A DNA stretch of 64,000 nucleotides from Herbaspirillum sp. CF444 (lineage in GTDB: Bacteria > Pseudomonadota > Gammaproteobacteria > Burkholderiales > Burkholderiaceae_D): the NCBI RefSeq assembly GCF_000282135.1, contig NZ_AKJW01000035.1:20067-84066 (forward strand), written 5' to 3'. The notes under the pieces are model-generated. The model was given only the letters and a program-made list of their open reading frames with translations, had not been told where the DNA came from and did no database searches. Below are positions 9,004-19,078 of the stretch, piece by piece (within the stretch, counting starts at the first letter, position 1; each line of letters begins with the position of its first letter). A program made the translations under genes and the position numbers.

Positions 9004-11030
9004 TGCTGCACCAACTCGGTGACGCGTTCCAGAAATCCGACCTGGTCGAACTCGCCCTTGACGATATAGTCGGCGGCGCCGCATGCGCGGCCGCGCTGGC
9101 GGTCTTCCGGTGCATTGCGCGATGTCACGAGGATGGCGGGTACTTCGCGCAATGCGGGGTCGTTGCGCGTACGTTCGACAAAGCTGAAACCGTCCATGCC
9201 CGGCATTTCGACATCAACCAGAAACAGCGCATAGGTATTGCGCGATGCCATATCGAGTCCTTCTTCGGCCGATGCCGCCGTTTCCACGGTAAAGCCGGCG
9301 GACTCCAGTATGCTGCATTCGAGCATGCGGGTGGTGAGGGAGTCGTCGATGATAAGAACGGGACGCAATGCCGGAATCGGCAACATGGAGGCTGTCGATT
9401 CCGCCGTGCTTCGGTATTGCTGCATCACGAGTTGTTCAGGATCGAGTACGATGCGCGGATTGCCTTCGTCGTCGAGGTGCACGCCCAGGATGATGCGATC
9501 GGCCGGAGCCAGGTCCGGCAAGGGTTGCAGAACTATGGTATCCATGCCCTGCAAGCGCTCGACCGACAAGGCGACGATCATGTCGGCGGCGGCAATCACG
9601 ATGGCCGTTACGGCAGGGGAGGTTAGCAGTGGCTTGAGGCCGGTTTTCTTTTGCCGAATGCCCAGTTGCAGACGTATCAGAGGGATCTGCTTGCCTTCAT
9701 GGATAATCGTATCGCCCTGAGGGGTCCGGGAAATATCTTCCGTTCCGACGCGCAAGGTACGGCGCACGGCGTCCAGCGGTAACGCCACCAATTCGCCATC
9801 GGCTTGCACCATCAATACGTCCAGTGCCGCCAGCGACAAGGGTACGCGCAATTCAATTGACGTCCCGTTGCCACGTTCGGTATTGGCGATCACTTCGCCA
9901 TTTAGACGTTGCATGACGTCGCGCACGAGATCAAGTCCGATTCCGCGTCCGGCCAGCTCGGTCACCACGCTGCTGGTGCTGATGCCGCCCTGCAATAGCC
10001 GCGCCAGCAAAGTCGGCGCATCCAGTTGTTGCGTGTCGCCGGAGACATTTTCTTTTTTCTGCAGCACGCGCCGTACGGCGTCGAGATCGATGCCGGCGCC
10101 ATCGTCATGGCAGTGAAACCAAAACCGATACCCATGCCGCGAGATGGTCAACGTAATGCGTCCGGTCGCCGGTTTCCCGGCCATCTGGCGCTGCTGCACC
10201 GTTTCGATGCCATGCGCTACGGCATTGCGCACCAACTGAATCAGCGCGCTCTGGACGGTATCGAGCACTTCGCCGTCGATGCGCATGTCGCCGCCAATGG
10301 CTTCGAAGACGACTTGTTTGCCGCTGCTATGGGCGGCATCGCGCGCGGTCCGTTCCAGCGCATTGAAGACACTCGACACCGGCACCAGCCGTAAATGTTC
10401 GGCGACATCGCGTGCTTGTCGCAGTTCACGGTCCATGCGTTCAACGCCGTACGCCATGTCGCGTTCGACGGTCTCGGCCAACGCGAGTATTTCCGCCATC
10501 CTGGCGCTGATCTGGGCGGCCGGCAGGGTATTTTTCTGAGATGCCAGCGCAATCAGATTCCGCATGCGTTCGACCGAAGCATGCACACGCCTGACGTTGG
10601 CAAGTTCGTTGCCGATTTCCCCCAATCCTTCCAGCAACATATCGACCTCGGCAACATCGGCGCGCGCAACGCGCAGGACTGCATCCGTCGCGGCCGGGCG
10701 CGCCTCGTTGTTTTCGGGGCGCGGCAATTGGGCGATTTTTGCGGCGATGGCATCCAACGCGGCGAGTATTTCATCGACCTGTTCACGCGGTACTGCCTGC
10801 GCTCCTTCGCGATACGCGGCCAGGCTATCCTCAATGCTGTGCGCCAGATCGGCGATCTCTGCTTGCCGCACGACACGGGCGGCGCCTTTCAAGGTATGCG
10901 CCTGGCGCAGCAACTGCATGACCAGCTCCGCACTGGCGCTGTTTTTTTCCAGATCGAGCACGGTTTTGGCGAGTTGCTCGAGCAGCTCACCGGCCTCGAT
11001 TCTGAAGTAGCGATACGGATCTTTTGCCAT
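9000..11030 (-). CDS. CheA-type histidine kinase with C-terminal receiver (WspE-like)
   Basis: 676 residues. An N-terminal Hpt carries the phospho-acceptor His45 in AHTLKGAARV. It is followed by a linker, a dimerisation region, a CheA-type ATPase (LVRNAVAHGIE near 266 and GRGIGLDLV near 361), a CheW-like coupling domain (about 400-535) and a receiver with Asp606 (FLVDVEMPGMDG). CheA fused to a receiver is typical of Wsp-type and other alternative-function chemosensory pathways rather than flagellar chemotaxis. The CheW-like domain would dock it with the two CheW proteins and the receptor encoded upstream. It starts 10 bp after the receptor gene and overlaps cheB. Confidence 0.92.
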   Translation of the reverse strand: MAKDPYRYFRIEAGELLEQLAKTVLDLEKNSASAELVMQLLRQAHTLKGAARVVRQAEIADLAHSIEDSLAAYREGAQAVPREQVDEILAALDAIAAKIAQLPRPENNEARPAATDAVLRVARADVAEVDMLLEGLGEIGNELANVRRVHASVERMRNLIALASQKNTLPAAQISARMAEILALAETVERDMAYGVERMDRELRQARDVAEHLRLVPVSSVFNALERTARDAAHSSGKQVVFEAIGGDMRIDGEVLDTVQSALIQLVRNAVAHGIETVQQRQMAGKPATGRITLTISRHGYRFWFHCHDDGAGIDLDAVRRVLQKKENVSGDTQQLDAPTLLARLLQGGISTSSVVTELAGRGIGLDLVRDVMQRLNGEVIANTERGNGTSIELRVPLSLAALDVLMVQADGELVALPLDAVRRTLRVGTEDISRTPQGDTIIHEGKQIPLIRLQLGIRQKKTGLKPLLTSPAVTAIVIAAADMIVALSVERLQGMDTIVLQPLPDLAPADRIILGVHLDDEGNPRIVLDPEQLVMQQYRSTAESTASMLPIPALRPVLIIDDSLTTRMLECSILESAGFTVETAASAEEGLDMASRNTYALFLVDVEMPGMDGFSFVERTRNDPALREVPAILVTSRNAPEDRQRGRACGAADYIVKGEFDQVGFLERVTELVQQ

Positions 11031-11040
11031 ATCGCTTTTT

Positions 11041-12510
11041 TTAAATGGCTTGCGGTTGAATCATGCGCCGCAGGTCGAGCGACAAGCCGGCAAGTTGCGA
11101 AGCGGTCTGCTGCGTTTGCGCCGAACTGGTTTCGGTTTCCTGGGTGGCCTGGGCGACATCCGTGACGGCAATGCGCACTTGTTCGGCAGCAGTGGCTTGT
11201 TGCTTGGTCGACAGTTCGATTTCGCGAGCAGCCTCGGTCGTGGTGGCGACCAAACCGGCGATCTGCTTGAACGCCGAGGCCACTTCGGTAAATTGACGGG
11301 CTCCGGCGTCGACCGCCTTGGCGCCGCTTTCAGTGGCCATGACCGTGGTATTGACTGCACCGCGGACATCGTCGACCTGGTTACGGATGCCTTTGGTGGA
11401 GTTTGCCACGCGATCGGCCAGCTTGCGAATTTCCTCGGCCACGACCGCAAAGCGCTTGCCCGCATCGCCTGCTCCGGTCGCCTCGATGGTGGCGTTGATC
11501 GCCAGAATATTGGTTTGTTCAGCCAATTCGGAAACGATATCGAGCACCGCGCCGATCTCTTGCGATTTTCGGCCGAGATCGAGCATGTGGCTGACCACCT
11601 GGTCGATCTGGCTCCGAATCACGGAAATTGCTTCCTGCCCTTTGTCGACCGTATTTTCCCCGGCGCGCGCGGAGGTGGCGGTCTGTTCGGCTATTTGCGC
11701 CACCCGTTGCGCGCTTTCGGCGATCTGGCGAGAGGTCACGCCCAGCTCGCTGATGGTCGTGCTGATTTCAGTCATGGCGCCGGCTTGTTCCTTGGCGCCG
11801 GATGCTTGCTGGGTTGCGGCTGCCTGCAGTTCCGCCGAGGAACTTTGTACGTGTCCGACCGCGGCGCCGAGCTGGGTCGCCAAGGAACGCGCAATCATGA
11901 AACCGGTGACGCTGACGAATAGCAGGCAAACCAGGGTGCCGCCGACGATCGTGAACTTCGCCGTGGCCGCGGTTGCTTCCGCTTCGGCGGCGCGCTTGTC
12001 GAGCAACTCGCGTTCGTCCTGATTCATCTGGTCGACGATCTTGCGCAGCTCGTCCATCAGGGACTTTCCTTCGTTGGACAGCACGATTTTCAATGCCTCG
12101 TCGGCATGGCCGTCCTTGCGCAAATCAATGGTGCGCTTGAGTTCGGTAAATTTGGCTGCCGTGATGGTATCGATCTGATCGATACGACGTTGCTGGATCT
12201 GCCTGTCCAAGGTCAATGCGCGCAAGTCGCCGAGCAATTTGGGGGCTGCTTTAACCGCCGCGGCATACGGTTCAAGGTAGGCGCTGTCCCCGGTCAGCAA
12301 ATAACCGCGCTGTCCGGTCTCTGCATCCTTCAGATTGCTGAGGTAAGTCGCAATCTGCGCCGTCACTTTATTCGAGCGGGTGACCGAGTAACTGGTATCG
12401 ATCAAGGCGTAGGTGCTCCAATAACCGACGGCGCCGACGATGATCAAAAAGAGGGCGGATATCGAGAAGCCGAATGCCAGTTTTCTGCCAAAGGTCCAGT
12501 GCTTGTTCAT
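11041..12510 (-). CDS. Methyl-accepting chemoreceptor with CHASE3 sensor
   Basis: 489 residues. TM1 at about 11-33, a periplasmic CHASE3-type helical domain at about 40-175 (with the typical segment [14 protein letters not shown]), TM2 at about 186-207, then the signalling domain. The region after TM2 passes almost directly into the signalling coils, and I do not see a standard HAMP. The hairpin tip near 328-366 is divergent from the usual sequence ([15 protein letters not shown] instead of VEAARAGEQGRGFAV), which suggests a dedicated partner set. No C-terminal pentapeptide tether for CheR/CheB is visible. It is the only receptor in this operon and so the likely input. CHASE3 ligands are largely unknown. 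Confidence 0.9.
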   Translation of the reverse strand: MNKHWTFGRKLAFGFSISALFLIIVGAVGYWSTYALIDTSYSVTRSNKVTAQIATYLSNLKDAETGQRGYLLTGDSAYLEPYAAAVKAAPKLLGDLRALTLDRQIQQRRIDQIDTITAAKFTELKRTIDLRKDGHADEALKIVLSNEGKSLMDELRKIVDQMNQDERELLDKRAAEAEATAATAKFTIVGGTLVCLLFVSVTGFMIARSLATQLGAAVGHVQSSSAELQAAATQQASGAKEQAGAMTEISTTISELGVTSRQIAESAQRVAQIAEQTATSARAGENTVDKGQEAISVIRSQIDQVVSHMLDLGRKSQEIGAVLDIVSELAEQTNILAINATIEATGAGDAGKRFAVVAEEIRKLADRVANSTKGIRNQVDDVRGAVNTTVMATESGAKAVDAGARQFTEVASAFKQIAGLVATTTEAAREIELSTKQQATAAEQVRIAVTDVAQATQETETSSAQTQQTASQLAGLSLDLRRMIQPQAI

Positions 12511-12528
12511 GAATGATCGCTCCTTGTT

Positions 12529-13068
12529 TTATCGCCGAATGTTCTGGTCGCGAATGTTTTTCAACAACGATGTCAAATTGATGATCGACAGTAATGCATG
12601 TTCGGTGCGCACGGCATCATTGAGGTGAGGGCGGGCCGCCGCCGGCGCGACGGCGGCAACTTGATCGGCGAGGAAAATATGTTCGGAACGCACCGCCAAA
12701 TGGGCGTCGAAGGCATCAAAGGCCAGCGCTACCGGTTCACGCTCGCGCAACAAGACCAGCCAGCGCGGCGGCGTCTGGCGCACGTAGCCAAGCAGTACCG
12801 CCAGGTCGTACACGGCGGCGATCTGGCCGCGAAATCCGGCCATGCCCAGCAGCGCGCCGACAGGTGACGGCAATGGCACGATGCGGCGGTCGACATACAA
12901 ACCGCCGATATCGGCGACTCTCATTGCATAACTGCCGGCGCCAACGCGAATGGACAGCAGTTTTTCAATGCTGCCGTTTTCCGGACTGGGGGCTTGCGTG
13001 AAGTCACGATCGAACTCCTCTCGCAAAGCGAGTAATTGTGCATGTGATGTTGCCTTGGCCTGGCTCAT
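12529..13068 (-). CDS. CheW-like coupling protein (first of two)
   Basis: 179 residues from the ATG at 13068, which overlaps the cheR stop as ATGA. It has a single CheW/SH3-like domain with the usual pattern of a loop preceding VDRRIVPLPSP and a core GMAGFRGQIAAVYDLAVLLG. It should bridge the receptor tip and the CheA P5 domain. It is closest to the receptor gene, which follows after 18 bp. Having two different CheW proteins in one operon is typical of Wsp-type pathways (WspB and WspD). Confidence 0.85.
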   Translation of the reverse strand: MSQAKATSHAQLLALREEFDRDFTQAPSPENGSIEKLLSIRVGAGSYAMRVADIGGLYVDRRIVPLPSPVGALLGMAGFRGQIAAVYDLAVLLGYVRQTPPRWLVLLREREPVALAFDAFDAHLAVRSEHIFLADQVAAVAPAAARPHLNDAVRTEHALLSIINLTSLLKNIRDQNIRR

Positions 13069-14582
13069 GCGGACTCTCCCAAAGCAGTCAGTTCCGCCCG
13101 GCACAAATCGATCAGCGCCTCGCGTTTGAAACCGCCGCCGAACAGCAATACGCGCGAGGCGTCTTCCTTTTGCAACAAAACAAGGGCTTCGCTCAGATCG
13201 CGATGCGCGCTTTGACGATCGCCGCGCTTGCGCGCCAGCAAGCCGATATGAAAACGCGGCATGGCAAATCCGGGATCGAGATAGATTGCCGCCTGGTCGT
13301 GCTCGATTGCGCCCTCGACGTCGCCGGCCCCTTCACTGCACAAGGCTAATATGTAGTGCGCGCCCGCACTTAACGCGTCGCGCAGCAGCAATTCGCGACA
13401 TACCGCTTCGGCCTGCGCCAACGCGCCGCTATGACTGAGCGATACAGCCTTGAGGAGCAAGACATCCGGGGCGTTGGCCTGTTCAATGGGCAAATCGCGA
13501 ATCTGTTCCAGCGTCAAATCGAATTGCTCATTGTGCAGGAATTCGAGTGCGCGATGCAAATTTGCAACCGGGCGCGAGGCCAGTGCAGGGCGCTTGATGG
13601 CCTCGTTGGATTCCTGCGGGATCAGGGCATGAATGCGCTCCGATGCCTCCTGAATTGCAGTGATCCAGCCGGTATCCAGTTTGGTCGATGCCGGCTGCCA
13701 GCCGGCCTGGACCGGGCTGCCCATAGGTATAGGCACAGGCGCCGGCGAAGCAAGTTGATCCTTGCGCTGGTAATAAAACGTTTCATGCGAATGGCAAAGA
13801 TGAAAATCATTGGAAATGGCGCGCAAGGTTTCAGCGTGACCGAGAAACAAATAGCCACCCGGCGCCATCGCACGCGCAATGCGTCGGACGGCCGCCTGCA
13901 TTTGCTCGCCGTTGAAATACATCAGGACGTTGCGGCAAAACACGATGTCGAATCTGAGCGGCTGCCAGAAGTCCGCATCGTCATGCGTCAAATTGCGCGC
14001 TTCGAATTTGACCATGCGCCGTATTGCATCGTTGAGGATGAAGGTATCTCCATCGGATTTGAACCAGCGCGCTTTCAGTTCGTCCGGACATTCGCGCAAG
14101 GACCAGTTGGTATAGTGCGCCCGCGCGGCCTTTTGCAACATGGCGGGGTTGACGTCCACGGCAGTGATGGAAATATTTTCCGCCAGCGCGGGAAAATATT
14201 CGCGCGCGGCAATCGCCAGCGAATAGGCTTCATCGCCGGATGCGCAACCGGCGGACAGTATCCGGATGCATTGACCATTGCCGGCGGCAGCCGCGCGCTG
14301 GGGCAGAGCGACAGCGGCATAAGCCTTGAACTGTTCGATATTGCGCAGAAAATAGGTTTCGGTGACGGTCAGCTCGCGGGCCAGAGATCCAATCTCGTCA
14401 TTGGCAGGCGCGTCGGAAAGACTCTCGATGTATTGCGTATAGGTGCCGCCGCGGGAAAGTAGACGGTTATGCAATATTCTGGCGAGATTGCCGAACTTGG
14501 ACTCATCGAAATACAGGCCCAGCAGCTCGACAATGCGCACCTGAAAGCGACGGACTTCTTGCGGGTCGGGCAGGGCGATCAT
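13065..14582 (-). CDS. CheR methyltransferase with C-terminal TPR-like region (WspC-like)
   Basis: 505 residues from the ATG at 14582, which overlaps the preceding cheW stop as ATGA; a longer reading frame upstream is out-of-frame cheW sequence. Residues 1-270 are a CheR domain: TVTETYFLRN near 72, the SAM-binding motif LSAGCASGDEAYS near 109, and FCRNVLMYF near 215. A linker of about 60 residues leads to tetratricopeptide-like helices (about 330-500), as in WspC and FrzF-type enzymes, where the repeats regulate or dock the methyltransferase. It methylates glutamates of the CHASE3 receptor using S-adenosylmethionine. Confidence 0.92.
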   Translation of the reverse strand: MIALPDPQEVRRFQVRIVELLGLYFDESKFGNLARILHNRLLSRGGTYTQYIESLSDAPANDEIGSLARELTVTETYFLRNIEQFKAYAAVALPQRAAAAGNGQCIRILSAGCASGDEAYSLAIAAREYFPALAENISITAVDVNPAMLQKAARAHYTNWSLRECPDELKARWFKSDGDTFILNDAIRRMVKFEARNLTHDDADFWQPLRFDIVFCRNVLMYFNGEQMQAAVRRIARAMAPGGYLFLGHAETLRAISNDFHLCHSHETFYYQRKDQLASPAPVPIPMGSPVQAGWQPASTKLDTGWITAIQEASERIHALIPQESNEAIKRPALASRPVANLHRALEFLHNEQFDLTLEQIRDLPIEQANAPDVLLLKAVSLSHSGALAQAEAVCRELLLRDALSAGAHYILALCSEGAGDVEGAIEHDQAAIYLDPGFAMPRFHIGLLARKRGDRQSAHRDLSEALVLLQKEDASRVLLFGGGFKREALIDLCRAELTALGESA

Positions 14583-15061
14583 CGCGGGCCGCCTTGCAGA
14601 TCGAGCGCAGCCCAAGCTGCATCCGAAATGACACGTGCAGCCTGCAATATCAGGATCAATTCGGCATCGAGTATGCTCATGGCCTCGACCAAACTGGTGT
14701 CGGCCGCGCCCAGCAACGGTGAAATCTCCGCTGTCAGCATGCTTAAACTGCGTACGCCGACGACGTCGTCGACCGCAAATGCAATGCGCCGCGCGCCAAG
14801 TTTGAGCGTTACAAAACGGGCATGGCGAGCATGAATGGGAGCGTCGCCGGAGCCAAGCAGGCAAGCGACATCAATCACCGGCATGACGGCTCCGCGAATG
14901 ATCGATACACCGAGCAAGAAAACCGGCATGTCCGGCATTGGTTCTATCGGCAAGGACCGCATCGTTTCCACTATGTGCTCAACGGGCAGCGCGCATAGAC
15001 GCAAGTCGCAGCGGAAAACCAAGAATAGCTCGGATCTCGAATCATCCCCCGGTCGACTCAT
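14579..15061 (-). CDS. CheW-like coupling protein (second), first gene of chemosensory operon
   Basis: 160 residues from ATG 15059-15061. A strong ribosome site (GGGAG) lies about 8 nt upstream, which is why this start was preferred to a frame opening at 15115. It has a CheW fold, with IIRGAVMPVIDVACLLG as the core segment and an FVTLKLGARRIAFAVDDVVG segment after it. As the promoter-proximal gene it sets the start of the operon cheW-cheR-cheW-receptor-cheA-cheB-kinase. A -35/-10 pair is found at 15142-15171. Confidence 0.87.
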   Translation of the reverse strand: MSRPGDDSRSELFLVFRCDLRLCALPVEHIVETMRSLPIEPMPDMPVFLLGVSIIRGAVMPVIDVACLLGSGDAPIHARHARFVTLKLGARRIAFAVDDVVGVRSLSMLTAEISPLLGAADTSLVEAMSILDAELILILQAARVISDAAWAALDLQGGPR

Positions 15062-15141
15062 TATTGTCTCCCTGCCGAATATGTTATGCGACGTACGATT
15101 CTTGTGGACAGCCAAGGTCTTGCGTATAGGAAGTCGATTCG

Positions 15142-15171
15142 ACTATGAATGAGGGATGCGCTCACTGTCAA
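15142..15171 (-). promoter_or_regulatory. Predicted promoter of chemosensory operon
   Basis: On the minus strand a consensus -35 TTGACA (15166-15171) is followed after 18 bp by CATAGT (15142-15147), four of six matches to a -10 box. A transcript start near 15135 would leave a leader of about 75 nt before the cheW ATG. This looks like a housekeeping-type promoter, not a flagellar sigma-28 one. Confidence 0.5.
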
Positions 15172-15244
15172 TCATTTCGAGTTGCGCACTTAAATCATAC
15201 TTGGCAGTTTGTGTTGCTGATTTTCCCTGTTGAGATGTAATGAA

Positions 15245-15273
15245 GTCGTCTGGCAGACTTGTCGCCAGACGAC
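15245..15273 (-). terminator. Hairpin after the PPC gene
   Basis: GTCGTCTGGC and GCCAGACGAC make a perfect 10-bp stem with a 9-nt loop, 17 bp downstream of the PPC-protein stop. On the minus strand the stem is followed by TTCATTACAT, only moderately T-rich, so termination may be weak. It also separates this gene from the chemosensory operon promoter. Confidence 0.5.
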
Positions 15274-15289
15274 GGCGGCCTGGTGGCTG

Positions 15290-16216
15290 TCAGTCGTCCG
15301 ACTGCTCTTCGAGCACCAGCTCAAAACAGATCAATACGGGATTGCGCCCGCGCGCCAGCACGCCTTCGCAGACCTTGCCGCGCGGATCGATCAGGGCAAT
15401 GTCCAGTCGGCAGCGCAGGCCGTCTGCGGTCGGGCTCACCTGTCCCTCGCGCACCAGGATTTCGGTCGCGAGATCTTCCACCACGCGACCGTCCTCAAAC
15501 TCGGCGCCGATAATGCTGCCGACGCTGCCGCGCACTTTCGCATGGCGGATGCCGTGCATGCGGCAGACATCTTCAATCGCCATGTTCAGATCTTCATCGG
15601 GACGGATGCGCGCCAGCACCGTGCGTGGGCCGTCGATCTTGCTGTCGGCCTGCATATCGATGGCAACGGCGGCAACGACGGCGGGGTGGAACAGCGTGAA
15701 ATGGGTTTCCGGATCGAAGCGCGTTTCCATCGTGGCGTTGCGCAGGCCCCAGGCCTGCGCCGCAGCCGGCGCAACGACGATGGTCTGATCCATCAGCATG
15801 TGTCCGCCCTGGCGTTTGCCGTCGGCATCGCGCCAGATGGCGTGACAATGCACGAAGGGCGCGCCGTCGCGGCGGCCGTAAGTGGCGCAGGCCAGTTCGA
15901 TGACCACGCCGCCCGCGACCTCATGCGGCGCGCTGTAGAAAGCGGCGTGCTTGCCGTCGTGCGACAAGGCCGGCATCAAAAAATGGTGCGGCGACACGTG
16001 CAGGTTTTCAAACCGTACCGTGGCGCCGCTGATGCCGGCGGCGGCCAGCGGAATGCTGATAGCGTCGCGCAGATTCATTCCCGCTTGTAGCGTGAAGCTG
16101 GTCGTGGCGGCGTTGCCCGCCAGACTGACGATGCGAACCGGATCCGGCGCGCCGGGATGGCGGGCGCTGCGGGCGAAGGGCGGTTTGATATGTTCTACGG
16201 CCGGCGATGCTTGCAT
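15290..16216 (-). CDS. Tandem PPC/DUF296-domain protein
   Basis: 308 residues from ATG 16214-16216, with AAGGAG correctly spaced upstream. Two PPC (plants and prokaryotes conserved, DUF296) modules are in tandem. The first keeps the metal-type H-C-H pattern (PFVHCHAIW) followed by GGHM. The second (about 210-305) keeps the fold pattern around LDIALIDPRGKVCEGVL but lacks those histidines. PPC domains in bacteria occur alone and have been tied to DNA-binding-like or metal-binding roles; the enzymatic function is unknown. It stands alone between two chemosensory operons. I infer no link to them beyond position. Confidence 0.65.
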   Translation of the reverse strand: MQASPAVEHIKPPFARSARHPGAPDPVRIVSLAGNAATTSFTLQAGMNLRDAISIPLAAAGISGATVRFENLHVSPHHFLMPALSHDGKHAAFYSAPHEVAGGVVIELACATYGRRDGAPFVHCHAIWRDADGKRQGGHMLMDQTIVVAPAAAQAWGLRNATMETRFDPETHFTLFHPAVVAAVAIDMQADSKIDGPRTVLARIRPDEDLNMAIEDVCRMHGIRHAKVRGSVGSIIGAEFEDGRVVEDLATEILVREGQVSPTADGLRCRLDIALIDPRGKVCEGVLARGRNPVLICFELVLEEQSDD

Positions 16217-16584
16217 GCATGTCTCCTTTCCGGGCGGTGTGTGCTCTCGGCGTGTAGTCGGGTGTTCATTGTCCCGATGGGACGAAAGGAACATGGTAGC
16301 GCGCTTTCGGTTTCTCCGTTGTCGGCGTCTTTGGAAAAGAATTCCGATGGTGACTTGCGTTCCATGACAGTAGTCGAATTGTTTCCACGCAGCATCAATT
16401 AAATGAATTCATGTTTTTCCCATCGACGCTGATGCAGGAAATTTACCCCTCTCTTTTCCTGTTTGCATTTTGTTGTCATGCGGAAGTAATACTGGGGTGC
16501 AAGAATGCTGCGGCGTCGAGAGTGGCTGATCAGTTGGATAACAAGCTCACCCGAATGCCTACCGCCACCAGGGAAGAATTCCAC
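16217..16584. other. Intergenic region between PPC gene and receptor-kinase operon
   Basis: About 370 bp. An in-frame extension of the plus-strand kinase runs back to 16411, but it lacks kinase-like sequence and a ribosome site, so I treat it as non-coding leader. AT-rich stretches lie at 16375-16445 and 16450-16490 and could hold promoters. No convincing sigma-70, sigma-28 or sigma-54 site was found. Confidence 0.45.
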
Positions 16585-19005
16585 ATGACCATCCGTCTGC
16601 GCATTACCTTGCTCGTCATTCTCACGTTCATCGCGATCTCCGCCATCGGCGGTTATGCCGTGTTCCAGTCCCGCGGCAGCGCCGTGGAAGTCAAGTCGGT
16701 GACAGAAGGCGTAGTGCCGAGCGTGCTGGCGTCGTCGGACCTGGTCGGGCAATTGAAGGACGTGCAACTGGCCGCGATGGTCATGGTGACCGAGACCGAC
16801 AACAACCTGGTCGGTCAGGAAAACGAAAAGCTGGCCGCCAAGAAGGCGGCGCTGGAAAAAGCCCTTGAATTCCAGGCCAGCCAGGCTGTGAGCCAGGCGC
16901 AAAAAGGCCTGATCGAACAAGCCAGGGAAAGCCTCGACAACTATTTCGGCGCCATCGACAACACTGCCAAGTTCAAGCTGGCCGGCAAGGATGCGCTGGC
17001 GCAGGCGTCGTTCTTCGGCGGCGTGGTGCAATACCAGGCCGAGCTGGAAGGCGTGGTCGATACCTTGCGCATCGAAAAGAACCGCAGCAAGGACACCGCC
17101 ATCGCCGCGCTGAATGCGAATCTGGCGTCGACCACGACAACCATTTCCATCGTGACCGCAGTCGCCGTGGTGGCGCTGACCTTGATCGGTTTCCTGCTGT
17201 ATCGCCAGATCACCGGCCCGATCAGCCGCATGCAGACCATGATGACCGAGATCGCCGTCAACCAGGACTTCACGCGCCGCCTGCCGGTGGATCGCATGGA
17301 TGAAGTCGGCCATTCCATCGTCGCCTTCAACGGCATGATCGAGAAGATCCAGGAAGCCTCGGCACAGGTCAGGCAAAAGACCGCCGACATGCAGGCCATG
17401 CTGCAGAACATCCCGCAAGGCATCCTGACCGTGGTCGACGGCAACAAGGTGCATCCGGAATATTCCGCCTTCCTGGAAACCGTATTCGAGACCACCGACA
17501 TCGCCGGTCGCGACCTGATGGACCTGGTCTTTACCGATACCACGCTGGGCGCCGACACGCTGTCGCAGATCGAAGCCATCGGCGGCGCCTGCATCGGCGA
17601 AGACGTGATGAACTTCGAATTCAACGAACACCTGATGGTCGGCGAAGTCGAGAAGAAGATGGCCGACGGCCGCGTCAAGATCCTCGACCTGAGCTGGTCG
17701 CCGATCACCGACGACGCCGATCAGGTGATCCGCCTGATGCTGTGCGTGCGCGACGTGACCGAACTGCGCAAGCTGGCGGCCGAAGCCAACGAGCAAAAAC
17801 ACGAACTGGAAATGATCGGCGAAATCCTGGCCGTGAGCGCACCGAAGTTCCAGGAGTTCATCGTCACGTCGCGCCGTTTCCTCGACGAGAACGAACAGCT
17901 GGTGCATCAGAACCCGGAAGCCACCGCATTCGCCATCGCCAAGCTGTTCCGCAACATGCACACCATCAAGGGCAACGGCCGCACTTACGGTCTGCTGCAC
18001 CTGAGCAACGTGGTGCACAGCGTCGAAGAGCACTACGACGACCTGCGCCACCCGGAAACCGGCGCCGTCTGGAATCAGGAACATCTGCTGCAGGATTTGG
18101 CCAAGGTGCGCGTGGCCATCGACCGCTATGCCCGCATCAACGAAGTCACCCTGGGGCGTCAGGCCGCACCGGAACAAGCCGCTGCCGTCGAACGCCACAT
18201 CATGACCATCGACCGCAAGCACATCCTGGAAAGCCTGCACCGCCTGGAAACGGTCAACACGGCCAACCTGCACGAATTGGTAAGCGTGCGCAATGCCGTG
18301 CGCAAGACCTTGCGCCTGCTGGGTACTGAATCGATCGACGAAATACTGGCAAGCGTGACCGACTCGCTGCCGGCATTGGCTGCGGAGCTGGGTAAAGCCG
18401 CGCCGGTGGTCGACATCGAAGACAACGGCTACGTCATCCATGCGCATTCCTCGGCGCTGCTGAAGAACGTCTTCATGCATCTGATCCGCAACGCCGTCGA
18501 CCATGGACTGGAAACGCCGGAAGAACGCCTTGCCGCGGGCAAGCGCGAAGCCGGCACGATCCGTCTGCAAATGGGCGTGATGGACAACATGCTGCACATG
18601 GCGCTGTCGGATGACGGCCGCGGCCTGGCGCTGGCGCATATCCGCCGTACCGGGATTGAAAAGAACCTGATCGGCGTCGACCAGGTTCTGACTGACGCCG
18701 AAGCGGCCGAACTGATCATGCGCCCGGGATTCTCGACCCGCAGCGAAGTCACCGACGTGTCGGGACGCGGTGTCGGCATGGACGCGGTGCTGGATTTTGT
18801 GACCCGCGAGCATGGCCGCATCGAGATTCAGTTCCTGGATCAGGCCGAGGGCGCCGACTTCCGTCAATTCCAGGTCAATGTGCTGCTGCCGGAAAACGTC
18901 GCCGTGGAAGTCGACGGCATCGACGTGGCTTACCCGGTGCCTGAGCACGATCAGGCTCTGCCTGTCGGCACGCCGGCGGCGGGCAACGATCCGCAGGTCG
19001 CGTAA
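16585..19005 (+). CDS. Membrane receptor-kinase: HAMP-PAS-Hpt-CheA-type ATPase, no CheW-like domain
   Basis: 806 residues from ATG 16585 (GGGAAG upstream). TM1 at about 7-27, a periplasmic helical region (30-185), TM2 at about 187-206, HAMP (207-260), a PAS-like domain (265-395), an Hpt with His459 in [10 protein letters not shown], then a CheA-type ATPase ([15 protein letters not shown] near 633, DDGRGL near 677, GRGVGMDAV near 728). The protein ends about 50 residues after the ATPase. The P5 CheW-like domain that links CheA to CheW and receptors is missing. So receptor and CheA kinase are fused in one chain. It heads a four-gene operon with an MCP-like protein, a CheX-like phosphatase and a CheY, which is the likely phospho-acceptor. 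Confidence 0.85.
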   Translation: MTIRLRITLLVILTFIAISAIGGYAVFQSRGSAVEVKSVTEGVVPSVLASSDLVGQLKDVQLAAMVMVTETDNNLVGQENEKLAAKKAALEKALEFQASQAVSQAQKGLIEQARESLDNYFGAIDNTAKFKLAGKDALAQASFFGGVVQYQAELEGVVDTLRIEKNRSKDTAIAALNANLASTTTTISIVTAVAVVALTLIGFLLYRQITGPISRMQTMMTEIAVNQDFTRRLPVDRMDEVGHSIVAFNGMIEKIQEASAQVRQKTADMQAMLQNIPQGILTVVDGNKVHPEYSAFLETVFETTDIAGRDLMDLVFTDTTLGADTLSQIEAIGGACIGEDVMNFEFNEHLMVGEVEKKMADGRVKILDLSWSPITDDADQVIRLMLCVRDVTELRKLAAEANEQKHELEMIGEILAVSAPKFQEFIVTSRRFLDENEQLVHQNPEATAFAIAKLFRNMHTIKGNGRTYGLLHLSNVVHSVEEHYDDLRHPETGAVWNQEHLLQDLAKVRVAIDRYARINEVTLGRQAAPEQAAAVERHIMTIDRKHILESLHRLETVNTANLHELVSVRNAVRKTLRLLGTESIDEILASVTDSLPALAAELGKAAPVVDIEDNGYVIHAHSSALLKNVFMHLIRNAVDHGLETPEERLAAGKREAGTIRLQMGVMDNMLHMALSDDGRGLALAHIRRTGIEKNLIGVDQVLTDAEAAELIMRPGFSTRSEVTDVSGRGVGMDAVLDFVTREHGRIEIQFLDQAEGADFRQFQVNVLLPENVAVEVDGIDVAYPVPEHDQALPVGTPAAGNDPQVA

Positions 19006-19078
19006 TCGCAAGATCGCCGCTCTGGCAGTAGTCGGTGGTGCAGTTCAGTTGTGTAGTTTCATTGCAAGGATGTGTTTC

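Noticed and set aside
13065..14864. Longer start for the CheR-TPR gene
   Set aside because: The extra 94 residues are out-of-frame cheW sequence. The ATGA junction at 14579-14582 gives a normal CheR N-terminus.
16388..16416. TAAA-N15 pattern upstream of the receptor-kinase that might be a sigma-28 promoter
   Set aside because: The -10 side does not match GCCGATAA.
16399..19011. Very long open frame on the minus strand opposite the receptor-kinase gene
   Set aside because: Its product is low-complexity in His/Gln/Asp with no domain, as expected from the complement of high-GC codons. The plus-strand kinase has clear motifs throughout.
18812..19078. N-terminal extension of the MCP-like gene back into the kinase gene
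   Set aside because: The extension is an out-of-frame reading of kinase codons. A good ribosome site and a membrane-segment start favour ATG 19079.
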